Origin: Actinoplanes cyaneus
GTDB lineage: Bacteria; Actinomycetota; Actinomycetes; Mycobacteriales; Micromonosporaceae
Direction: 5' to 3'
DNA: 64,000 nt
Assembly: GCF_016862095.1 (NCBI RefSeq)
Contig: NZ_BOMH01000004.1
Coordinates: 1 to 64,000, forward strand
Positions 43,621-52,914 of this stretch are shown in pieces. The notes beneath the pieces were generated by a model. It saw only the letters and a program-made list of their open reading frames with translations. It ran no database searches and had not been told where the DNA came from. Numbering within the stretch: the stretch's first letter is position 1; the number at the start of each line of letters is the position of its first letter. The translations under genes were made by a program, and so were the position numbers.

Positions 43621-44346
43621 GTGCCGCATGCCACCGAACCTCCCCAGTCCGCGCGGCTCGTGGAAGCCGTCCTGTTCGACTTCCACGGCACTCTGGCCCA
43701 GGTCGAGGACCCGGTGACCTGGGTCGTGGCAGCCGCCGCGGCCTGCGGCGCCGCACTCGACCGGGGCAGGGCCACGATTCTGGCGGACCGCCTGGTCACC
43801 GCCGGGCGCGCCGGTGGCCCGCTGCCGCATCGCGTGCCACCGCAGCTGGCCGAGCACTGGGCCGATCGTGATCTCTACGAGCACAGTCACCGCGCCGCCT
43901 TCACGGGCCTGGCCTCGACCGTGCACACCGACGTGGAGGGGCTTGCCGACGCGCTCTACGACCGGTTGCTGCGGCCCGACGGCTGGTTGCCGTACCCGGA
44001 CACCGAGCCCACCCTGCGCAAACTCCACGACGCCGGGATCAAGATCGCGGTGGTCAGCAACATCGGATTCGACATCCGGCCGCATTTCGCCCACTGGGGG
44101 CTGGACGGGCTGGTCGACGCGTTCACGCTGAGCTACGAGGTGGGCCGGACGAAGCCCGACCCGGCGATCTTCCTGCGCGCCTGCGGCATGCTCGGCGCTG
44201 ACCCGGAACGGACACTGATGGTCGGTGACACCCCGGCCGACGCCGGTGCGGTCAGGGCCGGGTGCGCCGCTCTCGTCCTGCCCGCCGCCGACGCGGGACA
44301 CGCCAACGGCCTGGGCGCGACGCTCGCGCTCGCCGGCTGCATCTGA
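43621..44346 (+). CDS. HAD-family hydrolase
   Basis: This 241-residue hydrolase has the four HAD motifs: FDFHGTLAQ (nucleophile Asp is the first of DFHGT), VVSNIGFD, Lys in GRTKPDPAIF and MVGDTPADAGA. The alpha-helical cap lies between motifs I and II. The family includes phosphoglycolate phosphatase-like and haloacid dehalogenases; the substrate is unknown. The gene starts with GTG at 43621 and is divergent from helY. Confidence 0.93.
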   Translation: MPHATEPPQSARLVEAVLFDFHGTLAQVEDPVTWVVAAAAACGAALDRGRATILADRLVTAGRAGGPLPHRVPPQLAEHWADRDLYEHSHRAAFTGLASTVHTDVEGLADALYDRLLRPDGWLPYPDTEPTLRKLHDAGIKIAVVSNIGFDIRPHFAHWGLDGLVDAFTLSYEVGRTKPDPAIFLRACGMLGADPERTLMVGDTPADAGAVRAGCAALVLPAADAGHANGLGATLALAGCI

Positions 44347-44383
44347 CGCCCGCCACCGCCGGCCACCTCGCTTGCCGGGCTGG

Positions 44384-44584
44384 TCAGAGGTAGCGGTCGA
44401 GGACCGTGCCGCGGCGGACGCCCTTGCCGCCGGACGGCGGGTTGGTGGCGGCCTTGTCGGCGCCGGACTCGGGGTTGGCGGCCGCGTCCGCTATCGCCTT
44501 GAGCGCCTCACGGGCGTTGCCGAAGACCGAGCTGGCCAGGGAAGCAACCGAGGACGCGTTACCGGAGACCGTGTTCATCGCCAT
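44384..44584 (-). CDS. Small conserved hypothetical protein (66 aa)
   Basis: This short frame encodes a polar, Ala/Ser-rich protein with a helical middle (SVFGNAREALKAIADAAANP) and a glycine-rich, basic tail GGKGVRRGTVLDRYL. No signal peptide, membrane helix or known domain is seen. It lies 42 bases beyond the diacylglycerol-kinase start on the same strand order (kinase first), so it may be co-transcribed. I do not recognise a family. Confidence 0.65.
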   Translation of the reverse strand: MAMNTVSGNASSVASLASSVFGNAREALKAIADAAANPESGADKAATNPPSGGKGVRRGTVLDRYL

Positions 44585-44626
44585 GCCCTCTGATTCGGGT
44601 CGTCCCCGGGGAAACTGACGGCCAAG

Positions 44627-45526
44627 TCAGCGGAGCAACCGGATCGCACCCGGGACAACCTTCACGTCGAGCGGCAGCGGGCCGAGCCGTTCCCCGTCCG
44701 CGTAGCCGACGATCCCCTCGGCGTGCACCCGCACGTGCCGGGCCCGCAGCACGGTGACGCGGGGATCGGTGACGTGCGTGCCACGCCGCAGCCGCGGCTT
44801 GAGCCGGGTCAGCCCGCCGCGCCCGAGCGGGCTGGCGTAGATCACGTCGAGCAGCCCGTCGGCCGGCTCCGCGTCGGGCAGGATCCGCATGCCGCCGCCG
44901 TAACTGGCCGCGTTCCCGACCGCGACGATCTCCGCCCGCACGGTCCGCGTCTCGCCGTCGATCTCCAGCGTGTAGGTGCGCGCCCGCAGCCGGGCCAGCT
45001 CCAGCATGATCGCCAGGTCGTAGCGGCGCGGGCCGCGCGGCCACGCCATCCGGTTGGCGCATTCGTTGACCAGGGCGTCGAACCCGGCGGCAAGCACGGC
45101 GCAGAACCAGCGTTCGCGCCCGGCGGCATCCGCCGCCAGGGCGGCGTCGATCCGGTGGTGCCGGTCCGCTTCGAGGGCCGCGGTGATCCCGGCTGCCGCC
45201 AGCAGAGGATCCGCCGGTACGGCCACGGCGGTCGCGAAGTCGTTCCCGGTGCCCGCCGCGATCACTCCGAACCCCACGGGCCGTCCCGCGACGGCCTGCA
45301 GCGCCCGGTGCACGGTGCCGTCCCCGCCCACCGCCACGAGCGCCACGGCCCCGTCGGCGACGGCCCGGTGACAGACCTGTTCAGCGGCGACGCCGGTCTC
45401 CGCCTCCAGCAGTCGCACGGGTCTGCCCGCCGCGCCGAGCGCGTGCAGGACCCCCGGAAGCAGACCGCGGTGCCGGCCGCGCCCCGCCCGGGGGTTGGCC
45501 AGCACCGCGATGAAGTCCGTCGTCAC
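44627..45526 (-). CDS. Diacylglycerol kinase family lipid kinase
   Basis: This 299-residue protein has the catalytic domain of the DagK/sphingosine-kinase family: FIAVLANPRAGRGRH at the N terminus, ALVAVGGDGTVHRALQ (GGDGT, about residue 67) and GVIAAGTGNDFATAVAVP. The C-terminal half is the beta-sandwich with a final HVRVHAEGIVGYADGERLGPLPL strand. It phosphorylates diacylglycerol or related lipids with ATP at the membrane face. It starts with GTG at 45526 and follows tatC by about 36 bases. Confidence 0.94.
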   Translation of the reverse strand: MTTDFIAVLANPRAGRGRHRGLLPGVLHALGAAGRPVRLLEAETGVAAEQVCHRAVADGAVALVAVGGDGTVHRALQAVAGRPVGFGVIAAGTGNDFATAVAVPADPLLAAAGITAALEADRHHRIDAALAADAAGRERWFCAVLAAGFDALVNECANRMAWPRGPRRYDLAIMLELARLRARTYTLEIDGETRTVRAEIVAVGNAASYGGGMRILPDAEPADGLLDVIYASPLGRGGLTRLKPRLRRGTHVTDPRVTVLRARHVRVHAEGIVGYADGERLGPLPLDVKVVPGAIRLLR

Positions 45527-45562
45527 AGCCGCAGAGAGTACAGCGAGGTGACCGCCGGGTCG

Positions 45563-46531
45563 TCAGGTCATGTCGTCGAAGCGACGCTCGATCGGACGCG
45601 GGGACGCCACCGGCGCCGGAGCCTCGACCGGCGTGGGTGCGCCGATCGGGTCGGACGCGCCGACCGGGACCCGCTCCTCCTCGAGGGTGGAGACCTCGTC
45701 GTCGTTCAGCCCGGCGTAGATCTCCTTGCCGACACCCTTGCGCCTGTCGTTGAGGAAGGCGACGCCGATGGCCACGAAGTAGAGCAGCGCCATGCAGGAG
45801 GCCAGCAGGGCCATGCCGAACGGGCCCGGGTCCGGAGTCGCGACAGCGGCGAACGCGAAGCACAGGAAGACCACGACGCGCCACCAGCTGAGCAGGCGTT
45901 TCGCGGTGACCACGCCGGTGAAGTTCAGCATCAGCAGGATCAGCGGGAACTCGAACGCCACACCGAACAGCAGGATCATCGTGGTGACGAACCCGATGTA
46001 CGCCGTGACCTCGAGCTGCTGGGAACCCTGCAGGACGCCGGCATCCATGATGAACTGCAGGCTGTGCTGGACCACGAAGTACGCCAGCACCGCGCCGCCG
46101 GCGAACAACGGCGCCGCGATCCCGACGAACACGTACGCCCACCGGCGCTCGTGGCGGTGCAGGCCGGGCGCGACGAAGGCCCAGAGCTGGTACAGCCAGA
46201 CGGGCGCACCCAGGATCAGGCCGACCCAGAGAGCGATCTTGAGCTTGATGATCAGACCGTCGGTGGCCGCGAGCGTCAGATACTTGCATTCCGCGACGCC
46301 GTTGTTGTTCAGCACCCACGACGTGTCGAGATTGCAGTAAGGACCGCTGAGCAGGTCGAAGACCCAGTCGGAAACGATGAAGCCGACGATCAGGCCGAGC
46401 ACGACACCGATCGACGCGATGAACAGCCGGTTCCGCAGCTCCCGGACGTGCTCGATGAGCGTCATCGAGCCGTCGGACGCCTGCTCGAACTTGCTCGGCC
46501 CCTTGTTACGGCGCAGGCTCAGGGAAGCCAT
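45563..46531 (-). CDS. tatC: Sec-independent protein translocase subunit TatC
   Basis: This 322-residue integral membrane protein is the signal-recognition core of the twin-arginine translocase. The N-terminal MTLIEHVRELRNRLFIASIGV with conserved Glu/Arg is present, followed by six helices to about residue 255. The first periplasmic loop contains two Cys (PYCNLDTSW and AECKYL). A cytosolic Pro/Glu-rich tail (about 270-322) is typical of actinobacteria. It follows tatA by 9 bases. TatB is not adjacent. Confidence 0.96.
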   Translation of the reverse strand: MASLSLRRNKGPSKFEQASDGSMTLIEHVRELRNRLFIASIGVVLGLIVGFIVSDWVFDLLSGPYCNLDTSWVLNNNGVAECKYLTLAATDGLIIKLKIALWVGLILGAPVWLYQLWAFVAPGLHRHERRWAYVFVGIAAPLFAGGAVLAYFVVQHSLQFIMDAGVLQGSQQLEVTAYIGFVTTMILLFGVAFEFPLILLMLNFTGVVTAKRLLSWWRVVVFLCFAFAAVATPDPGPFGMALLASCMALLYFVAIGVAFLNDRRKGVGKEIYAGLNDDEVSTLEEERVPVGASDPIGAPTPVEAPAPVASPRPIERRFDDMT

Positions 46532-46540
46532 CGTCCTGGG

Positions 46541-46918
46541 TCAGCGATCGTTGGTGCGCTGCACCGGGTCGACGTAGGGCTGCGCCGGCGGCTGCTGAGG
46601 CTGCTGGTAACCCGGCTGCGGCTGCGGCTGGTAGCCCTGGGCCGGCGGCGGCTGCTGCTGGTACCCGGGCTGCTGGTAGCCGGGCTGGTAGCCGGGCTGC
46701 TGGACGTCGCCCTGCAGGGGCTGCCGCGAATACTGCGCGTCGGCCTTCTCCGCCAGGTTGTCGTCCTTGTTGTCGTCGACGAGGCCCTTGGTCTCGGCCT
46801 TGATGATCCGCAGCGAGCGCCCGAGGGAACGCGCCGCGTCAGGCAGCCGCTTCGCGCCGAAGAGCAGCACGAGGACGACGACGAGCAAGATGATGTGCCA
46901 TGGCTTGAGGGCGCCCAT
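46541..46918 (-). CDS. tatA: Sec-independent protein translocase subunit TatA
   Basis: This 125-residue pore subunit starts [38 protein letters not shown], with the single membrane helix and the amphipathic helix after the FGAKRLP turn. After about residue 60 comes a Gln/Pro/Tyr/Gly-rich tail with PGYQ repeats (about 70-115), longer than in most TatA proteins. It is the first gene of tatA-tatC and lies about 137 bases after the membrane-anchored helical protein. Confidence 0.95.
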   Translation of the reverse strand: MGALKPWHIILLVVVLVLLFGAKRLPDAARSLGRSLRIIKAETKGLVDDNKDDNLAEKADAQYSRQPLQGDVQQPGYQPGYQQPGYQQQPPPAQGYQPQPQPGYQQPQQPPAQPYVDPVQRTNDR

Positions 46919-47054
46919 GGGGAGACTCCAGTCGGTCGGATCAGGTTGCGGGGTCCATCGTACGTGTCAATTCCGGCGATGTTGCACCCAGGAAGCTGCG
47001 AGATTCTGAGGGAAGCCGATGACATCCCGGACAACGCAGCCTGAACGGCTCAGT

Positions 47055-47303
47055 TCACCTGCCGAAGCCGGCCTTTATCTGTTCCACCTGCTCCTGGGCC
47101 TTCTCGGCACGTTGCTGCAGGCCGAACACGGTCTGCTCGAGCCGCGCCGCACCGGCCTGCAGGCGCATCGCCTCCTCCTGCCGGCGTTGCAGCTTCCCGG
47201 CCGCCCGGCGCAGCTCGGACAACCGCCCGAAGAGCCGCGCAGCGGCCGTCACGAGGATGATCAGCGCGATCGCGGCGACGGCGATCCAGACCCACATCAG
47301 CAC
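47055..47303 (-). CDS. Small membrane-anchored helical protein
   Basis: This 82-residue protein has one N-terminal membrane helix (about residues 3-25, WVWIAVAAIALIILVTAAARLF) written here as a range, and a long charged helix with coiled-coil heptads (about 30-80, ending VEQIKAGFGR). It lies between pafC and tatA, 24 bases after pafC, so it is probably in the same transcript. I do not recognise a function; a TatB-like shape is superficially similar but the TatB motifs are absent. Confidence 0.75.
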   Translation of the reverse strand: MLMWVWIAVAAIALIILVTAAARLFGRLSELRRAAGKLQRRQEEAMRLQAGAARLEQTVFGLQQRAEKAQEQVEQIKAGFGR

Positions 47304-47327
47304 CGCGTCACCCTATCGAAACGGCGG

Positions 47328-48278
47328 TCACGGCGCCGCGTACTGGTCCAGCGCGGCGTGGGCGGCGGCCCGGATCTGCTCGACCAGCTCGGGCGGGCCG
47401 ACCACGGTGACGTCCGGCCGGCCGGCCAGGAAGCGGCGCGCCCAGACCAGGTCGGTCACGCGCATGGTGACCAGCCATTCCCCCGAGTCCTTGACGACCT
47501 GCTCGACCGGGTAGTACTCGGTGATCCAGCGGCCGCCGCGGCCGACTCGCAGGGTGACCAGCGGCAGTTCCGGGCCGGGGCGGAAGACGCCGCCACTGAC
47601 GTCGTGCGGGACCGCCTCGACCGGCGGCCGGGACGGCTCGTCGAGCTGGGTGAACGCGTCGATCCGGTCGATCCGGAACAGCCGGGTGCCCTCGGAGCGG
47701 CGGCACCACGCCTCGAGGTAGGCGAACGTGCCGACGGTCAGCATCCGCATCGGGTCGACGACCCGCTCGGTGATCTCGTCGCGCGCAGGCGTGTAGTACG
47801 TCAGGTGCAGCGCCTTCCCGGAGTCGACAGCGGCCCGGACCCGGTTCAGCTTCTCCTGGTTGGCCGGGAGCTTCACGGCGACCGGGGCGTCCGCCAGGTC
47901 ACCGGCCGCGCTCTCGATCTTGGCGAGGGCCCGCTCGATCGAGTCCCGCGCGCCGATGCCGGGTGTCTCGGCGAGCATCCGCAACGCCACCACCAGGGCG
48001 AGCGCCTCGTCCGGGTTGAGCCGCAGCGGCTTGTCGATGCCGGCGTCGTGGCTGATCGTCACCCGGTCGCCGTCGAACGCCATGTCGATCAGGTCGCCCG
48101 GGCCGTAACCGGGCAGGCCGCACACCCAGAGCAGCTCCAGGTCCTCGCGCAGCTGCTTCTCGGTGACGCCCAGGTCGGCGGCGGCCTCGGCGACCGGGAT
48201 CCCGGGGCGGGCCAGCAGGTACGGCACCAGGTTCAGCAGCCGGCCGAGACGGTCGGCGGAGGTCCGGGGCGTGGTCAC
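47328..48278 (-). CDS. pafC: WYL-domain transcriptional regulator PafC
   Basis: This protein of 316 residues has an N-terminal winged helix (about residues 8-70, ADRLGRLLNLVPYLLARPGIPVAEAAADLGVTEKQLREDLELL), a WYL domain (about 140-225, seen as LHLTYYTPARDEITERVVDP) and a WCX extension at the C terminus. With PafB it forms the transcriptional activator of the LexA-independent DNA-damage response in mycobacteria. The GTG start overlaps the pafB stop by 4 bases (48275-48278). It is separated from pafA by other genes, whereas in mycobacteria pafABC are adjacent. Confidence 0.93.
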   Translation of the reverse strand: MTTPRTSADRLGRLLNLVPYLLARPGIPVAEAAADLGVTEKQLREDLELLWVCGLPGYGPGDLIDMAFDGDRVTISHDAGIDKPLRLNPDEALALVVALRMLAETPGIGARDSIERALAKIESAAGDLADAPVAVKLPANQEKLNRVRAAVDSGKALHLTYYTPARDEITERVVDPMRMLTVGTFAYLEAWCRRSEGTRLFRIDRIDAFTQLDEPSRPPVEAVPHDVSGGVFRPGPELPLVTLRVGRGGRWITEYYPVEQVVKDSGEWLVTMRVTDLVWARRFLAGRPDVTVVGPPELVEQIRAAAHAALDQYAAP

Positions 48279-49270
48279 GACGCCACCGCCGGGGTGACCG
48301 GCTCGTGCCGCGCGACGAGCTCCTTGAGCTGCTGGATGACCGCGTCCCGCAGCTCCGGGGGACCCTCCACGCGGGCGTCCGGGCCGTAGCCGGCGATCCG
48401 CGACGCGAGCCACTCCGGATCGCCGTACGAGATGAGCAGTTTGTCGGTTTCCTCGCCTGGGATCACCTCGCGGGCCAGGCGACGCAGACCGGCGGCACGA
48501 CCATGACGGACAGTGACGGTCGCGCGGCCGTTCCGGGCGATCGGGCCGGAGCTGCGGGCGACGTGACTGATCAGGTCGGCACCCTCGGGCGGGGTGAACG
48601 CGCCGGGGCGGCCGGTCGTGCGGACGTCCCCGACGATCCGGGACAGGCGGAAGCATCGGGTGGCGTCGCGGTCCTTGTCGTGCCCCACCACATACCACCG
48701 GCCGCGCCAGCAGACCACGCCCCACGGCTCCAGCCGGCGGGCGCTGGGCTCGTCGACCTCGGGCACCCGGTACTTGAAGCCGACCGCACGGCGCTCCCGG
48801 GCGGCCGAGGTGAGCGGCCCGAACGCCGGGTCGACAGTGACCACCGGCTCGACCCCGAGGGTGGCCTGCGGGTCCACCTCGACACCGGCGGCACGCAGCT
48901 TGGCCAGCCCGGACGACGCGGCGGCGGCGAGACCGGCGTGCTGCCAGAGCCGGGCGGCGATGCCGACAGCGGCCGCCTCGTCCGGCTCGAGCAGGATGTC
49001 GGGCAGCGCGTACTCCCGCTGGGCGATGCGGTAGCCCGGCTCCTGGTCGAAGATGCTGGCGGTCCCGATCTCCAGCGGGACGCCCAGCTCACGGAGCTCG
49101 GCCTTGTCCCGCTCGAACTTGCGCTGGAAGGCTTCGTGGTCCCGGGGATCCTCGGGGTCGTGCTCGTAACCGGGCACGGTCAGGGCGATCTGCGCGGCGG
49201 TCAGGAACCGTCGCGTGGACAGCAGGCAGATCACCAGGTTCACCAGGCGCTCGGTACGAGTGCGCGACAC
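48275..49270 (-). CDS. pafB: WYL-domain transcriptional regulator PafB
   Basis: This 331-residue partner of PafC begins MSRTRTERLVNLVICLLSTRRFLTAAQIALTVPGY, an N-terminal winged helix. The WYL domain is about 140-230 (VGFKYRVPEVDEPSARRLEPWGVVCWRGRWYVVGHD) and a WCX tail follows. The two proteins are homologous tandem products. It is the first gene of the pafBC-tat run and divergent from the CDF transporter gene with about 68 bases between them. Confidence 0.93.
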   Translation of the reverse strand: MSRTRTERLVNLVICLLSTRRFLTAAQIALTVPGYEHDPEDPRDHEAFQRKFERDKAELRELGVPLEIGTASIFDQEPGYRIAQREYALPDILLEPDEAAAVGIAARLWQHAGLAAAASSGLAKLRAAGVEVDPQATLGVEPVVTVDPAFGPLTSAARERRAVGFKYRVPEVDEPSARRLEPWGVVCWRGRWYVVGHDKDRDATRCFRLSRIVGDVRTTGRPGAFTPPEGADLISHVARSSGPIARNGRATVTVRHGRAAGLRRLAREVIPGEETDKLLISYGDPEWLASRIAGYGPDARVEGPPELRDAVIQQLKELVARHEPVTPAVAS

Positions 49271-49338
49271 GACAGGAAACCTAGCAGCTCACACTCCCCG
49301 ACCGTTATTCGTGACCGCCGCGGGGAACGTTGCGGGGC

Positions 49339-50346
49339 GTGACAATCGCACCTGAGCCCGACCTCGCTCCCACCGGGCTGCCCGACACCGAGCCGCGCGG
49401 CGAGAGCGAGAGCGTCGGCACGGTCGTCCTCGCCGGTCTGGCGAACCTGGTCATCGCGGTCGCGAAGCTGGTCGCCGGTCTCTTCTCCGGCTCGGCGGCG
49501 ATGCTCTCCGAGGCCGCCCACTCGTTCGCCGACACGGTCACCGAGGTCTTCCTGTACGTGGCTCTGCGCCGAGGGGGAAAACCGGCGGACGAGGAACACC
49601 CGTTCGGGTACGGCAAGGAGAGTTACGTCTGGGCTTTCATCGCGGCCCTGTTCACCTTCGTCGGCGGGGCCGGGTTCTCTATCTACCACGGCGTGATCAC
49701 GATCGTCGAGGGCGAGTCGGGGGGTGCCTACCTCGCGTCGTACCTCGTGCTGGCGGTCTCCTTCGTGGCCGAGGGCTCCTCGTTCCTCAAGGCCCGCCGT
49801 CAGGTCCGTGACGAGTCGCGCCGATGGCGCACGACACCGACCCGGTTCCTGCGGCTCACCGCCGACACCACGGTGAAGGCGGTCTACTTCGAGGACTCGG
49901 CGGCGCTGATCGGGCTGCTGGTCGCGGCCGCCGGCCTGGGGCTGACGCAGCTCACCGGCTCCGGCGTGTGGGACGGCCTGGCCTCGGTGGTGATCGGCCT
50001 GCTCCTGCTGGTGGTCGCGTTCGTGCTGGCCAGCAGCAACGTGTCGCTGCTGGTGGGGCGGGCGGTGCCGCGCCGGATCCACAACCAGATCGCCGCCGAC
50101 CTGCGCGCCCTCCCGGTCGTCACCGGCATCCCGACGCTGCTGACCATGCAGATCGGGCCGGGCGACATCCTGGTCGCGGCCAAGGTCGACTTCGACGACG
50201 AGGCGCTCGGCAAGGACATCGAGGCGGCCTCCGACGAGGCGGAACGGCGGCTGCGGGAGCGGTTCCCCGAGATCAGGTACGTGTTCCTCGACCCGACCCG
50301 GGGGAAGCCGGGACGCGACCATCTCGACGGTGGCCTCGACCTATAG
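49339..50346 (+). CDS. Cation diffusion facilitator (CDF) family transporter
   Basis: This CDF transporter of about 335 residues has a short polar N terminus, then six helices (about residues 30-235). The metal-site residues are in AAHSFADTVTEV (helix II, HSFAD) and in TVKAVYFEDSAAL (helix V region, with E and D in place of the usual HxxxD). The cytosolic C-terminal domain (about 240-335) contains MQIGPGDILVAAKVDF. Such proteins export divalent metals such as zinc, manganese or iron by proton exchange. GTG 49339 is the likely start; a TTG at 49330 is in frame. Confidence 0.92.
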   Translation: MTIAPEPDLAPTGLPDTEPRGESESVGTVVLAGLANLVIAVAKLVAGLFSGSAAMLSEAAHSFADTVTEVFLYVALRRGGKPADEEHPFGYGKESYVWAFIAALFTFVGGAGFSIYHGVITIVEGESGGAYLASYLVLAVSFVAEGSSFLKARRQVRDESRRWRTTPTRFLRLTADTTVKAVYFEDSAALIGLLVAAAGLGLTQLTGSGVWDGLASVVIGLLLLVVAFVLASSNVSLLVGRAVPRRIHNQIAADLRALPVVTGIPTLLTMQIGPGDILVAAKVDFDDEALGKDIEAASDEAERRLRERFPEIRYVFLDPTRGKPGRDHLDGGLDL

Positions 50347-50357
50347 GGTCCACTCCC

Positions 50358-51425
50358 ATGGTGCGGTGGCGGTCCGGGACGGTCCTTTCGGTGCGACGTG
50401 GCTGGCGCGGGGCCGTCGAGCTGGACGTCGAGACCGGTGACGGCCTGACCCGTGCGCTGGCCTACCCCGAGCTGGTCGGTTACCCCGAGCCGGGCGACCG
50501 GGTGCTGCTCAACGTCGGTGCGCTCGTGATGGGCCTGGGCACCGGGGGGTACGCACTGGTCGTGGCCCTGCCCGACCGGCTGCCCGCCGACCCGGCCGAC
50601 GACGGGACCACGCGCGACTCCGGTCACCTGGTCAAGGCGCGGTACACGCCGCTGCAGCCGATCCTGCTCGGCGTGGACGAGGAGGCCTCCCCGCACCGGG
50701 CGGTCATGGCGGCGGCCGAGTCGCTCGACGACATGCCCGTGGTCACGGCCGACCTGCACTCGGCGCTGCCGGCGATCCTGGCCGGGGTGCACGCCGACCG
50801 GCCCGGCGCGCGGGTGGTGTATGTGATGACCGACGGCGGGGCGCTGCCGGCCTGGTTCTCCCGCACGCTGGACGGGCTGGCCGGGCACCTGGCCGGGACG
50901 GTCACGACCGGGCAGGCGTTCGGCGGCGACCTGGAGGCGAGCACCGTGCACACCGGGCTGCTCGCGGCCCGCCACGTGCTGCACGCCGACGTCACGATCG
51001 TCGCGCAGGGGCCGGGCAACCTCGGGACCGGCACCACCTGGGGGTTCTCCGGGGTGGCGGTGGGCGAGGCGGTCAACGCGATCGGGGTGCTCGGCGGGCG
51101 GCCGGTCGGGTCGCTGCGGATCTCCGGGGCGGACGGGCGGGCACGGCATCGCGGGGTGTCGCACCACAGCCTCACGGCGTACGGGAAAGTCGCCTTGACC
51201 AGGGCGGACCTGCCCGTGCCGGCGGGTCTCGAGGCCGAGCTGGCCGCCGATCTGGACTTCCTGAGCGATCGCCACCGCGTGATCAGCGTCCCGGTCGACG
51301 GGCTGGACGCGGCGCTGCGGGCGTCGCCGGTGCCGCTGTCGACGATGGGCCGCAAGCTGGACCAGGACCACCAGTACTTCCTGGCCGCGGCCGCCGCCGG
51401 CCGGCACGCCGCGTCGCTGCTCTAG
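50358..51425 (+). CDS. DUF3866 family protein
   Basis: This 355-residue protein of unknown function matches the actinobacterial DUF3866 family. Recognisable segments are WRSGTVLSVRRGWRGAVELDV at the N terminus, PVVTADLHSALPAILAG, RVVYVMTDGGALPAWFSR near 150, and ADVTIVAQGPGNLGTGTTWGFSG near 215. The DLHSALPA and GPGNLGTGT segments recall nucleotide-binding loops but are not diagnostic. It follows the CDF transporter by 11 bases and may be co-transcribed. The product is soluble. Confidence 0.85.
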   Translation: MVRWRSGTVLSVRRGWRGAVELDVETGDGLTRALAYPELVGYPEPGDRVLLNVGALVMGLGTGGYALVVALPDRLPADPADDGTTRDSGHLVKARYTPLQPILLGVDEEASPHRAVMAAAESLDDMPVVTADLHSALPAILAGVHADRPGARVVYVMTDGGALPAWFSRTLDGLAGHLAGTVTTGQAFGGDLEASTVHTGLLAARHVLHADVTIVAQGPGNLGTGTTWGFSGVAVGEAVNAIGVLGGRPVGSLRISGADGRARHRGVSHHSLTAYGKVALTRADLPVPAGLEAELAADLDFLSDRHRVISVPVDGLDAALRASPVPLSTMGRKLDQDHQYFLAAAAAGRHAASLL

Positions 51426-51438
51426 CCCGCGGCATCGG

Positions 51439-52878
51439 TCAGGCGGCGGCGGGCATCTCGATCCGGTTGCGGCCGTGCTCCTTCGCGGCGTAAAGCGCCC
51501 GGTCGGCCCGTTGCAGCAGCTCATCCGAGGTCTCCTCGCCGTCCCAGACGGCCAGCCCGGCCGAGAACGTCTGCCCCTGCGGGGTCGCCCCGAGCATCCG
51601 GGTCAGCGCCTCGTGCCCGTGCGCGGCGTCCGCCCCGGGCAGCAGCACCACGAACTCCTCGCCGCCGTACCGGGCGATCAGGTCCACCTTGCGCAGCGTG
51701 CCGTGCCACGCCGCGCTCGCCGCCTTGAGCAGGCGGTCCCCGGCCGGGTGCCCGTACGCGTCGTTGAACCGCTTGAAGTGGTCCAGGTCGACGATCGCCA
51801 CTGCCACCGGCTCGTGGTCGCGACGGGCCCGTTCCAGGGCGCGCGGCAGCTCGTCGTTCCAGGCGCGGCGGTTCGGCAGCCCGGTCAGCTCGTCGGAGCG
51901 GGCCAGCTCACGGACCTGCCGGGCCTGCCGCTCCACCTCCCGGATCAGACCTGCCATCCGGGCCACCACCAGCAGGAACAGCGCCGTGCTGCCGATCACG
52001 ATGCTCCAGCCGTTGTCGACGCTACCGCGGTGCAGCTGCACCGCGAGCAAGCCCGGCGCGATCAGTGAGGCGCCGGTGAGCAGCGCCAGCAGGCCGGGGC
52101 CGAGCCGGGCGCTCCGCTCGGCGGCCGGCTGCGCCAGACGCGCGGCGGACGGGTCCAGCGCCGCCACCGCGACACAGCAGAACGCCGTCAGGAACACCGA
52201 CTCCACGAGGCGGCCTACCCACGGCGAGTCCTCCAGCATCAGGCCGGTCGTGCCCATGTTGTCCATCACGACCCAGGCGCTGTCGCCGATGAGCAGCGCC
52301 ACCAGCGCGCCGGACGTCCACCACAGCGACGGCCCGCGGTTGCCGCCACCGCGCAGCAGCCGGGTCATCATCGCGATCAGCAGCAGGTCGCCGATCGGGT
52401 AGGCGACCTGCGTGGCGTGCGCCAGCCGGCTCATCTGGGCGGCCACGTTGACCGGGTCGATCACGTACACCCAGGCGAGCAGGCCGAACCCGGTGGTGAT
52501 GGTGGTCGCGTCGACCAGCGCGGTCCAGTTGCGCCACTCGTCGCGGCGCCGGATCAGCAGCGCCAGCCCGATCGCGAACGCCGGATACAGCATCAGGAAG
52601 AACGGATCGGCCGGGGTGGGCAGGTCGACCAGGCCCCACCAGGCCTCGCTGACATGCGCGACCGCGATGCCGGCGACGTTGCTGAAGATGCCGGCGGCGA
52701 AGAACCACCAGGGGGTACGGTCGCCGCGCGCTTGACGCCGGGCGCCGAGCACCACGGCGCCGGCCGCGGCCCACCCGAGCGTCACCTGCCAGATCGTCGT
52801 CCACCACCCGGCGTCCGGCAGGAACTGGTACGCCACAATCGCGATGGCCGCCATCACGGCGAAGCGTCCCCTGGTCAC
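51439..52878 (-). CDS. Membrane GGDEF diguanylate cyclase
   Basis: This 479-residue protein has the same layout as the GGDEF protein at 6.7-8.2 kb: about nine membrane helices (residues 5-305) with YPIGDLLLIA and GLALLIRRR motifs, then a GGDEF domain (about 320-475). The catalytic motif is ARYGGEEF and RKVD five residues before it fits the RxxD inhibitory site, so it is probably active. It follows the O-methyltransferase by about 36 bases on the same strand. The ligand of the membrane domain is unknown. Confidence 0.95.
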   Translation of the reverse strand: MTRGRFAVMAAIAIVAYQFLPDAGWWTTIWQVTLGWAAAGAVVLGARRQARGDRTPWWFFAAGIFSNVAGIAVAHVSEAWWGLVDLPTPADPFFLMLYPAFAIGLALLIRRRDEWRNWTALVDATTITTGFGLLAWVYVIDPVNVAAQMSRLAHATQVAYPIGDLLLIAMMTRLLRGGGNRGPSLWWTSGALVALLIGDSAWVVMDNMGTTGLMLEDSPWVGRLVESVFLTAFCCVAVAALDPSAARLAQPAAERSARLGPGLLALLTGASLIAPGLLAVQLHRGSVDNGWSIVIGSTALFLLVVARMAGLIREVERQARQVRELARSDELTGLPNRRAWNDELPRALERARRDHEPVAVAIVDLDHFKRFNDAYGHPAGDRLLKAASAAWHGTLRKVDLIARYGGEEFVVLLPGADAAHGHEALTRMLGATPQGQTFSAGLAVWDGEETSDELLQRADRALYAAKEHGRNRIEMPAAA

Positions 52879-52914
52879 CGATCCAGGAGACGACAGTTCA
52901 GTTGCTAATCGGGT

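Noticed and set aside
47055..47303. TatB for the small membrane-anchored protein
   Set aside because: The TatA/B signature (FG turn and amphipathic helix) is absent, although it lies near tatA-tatC.
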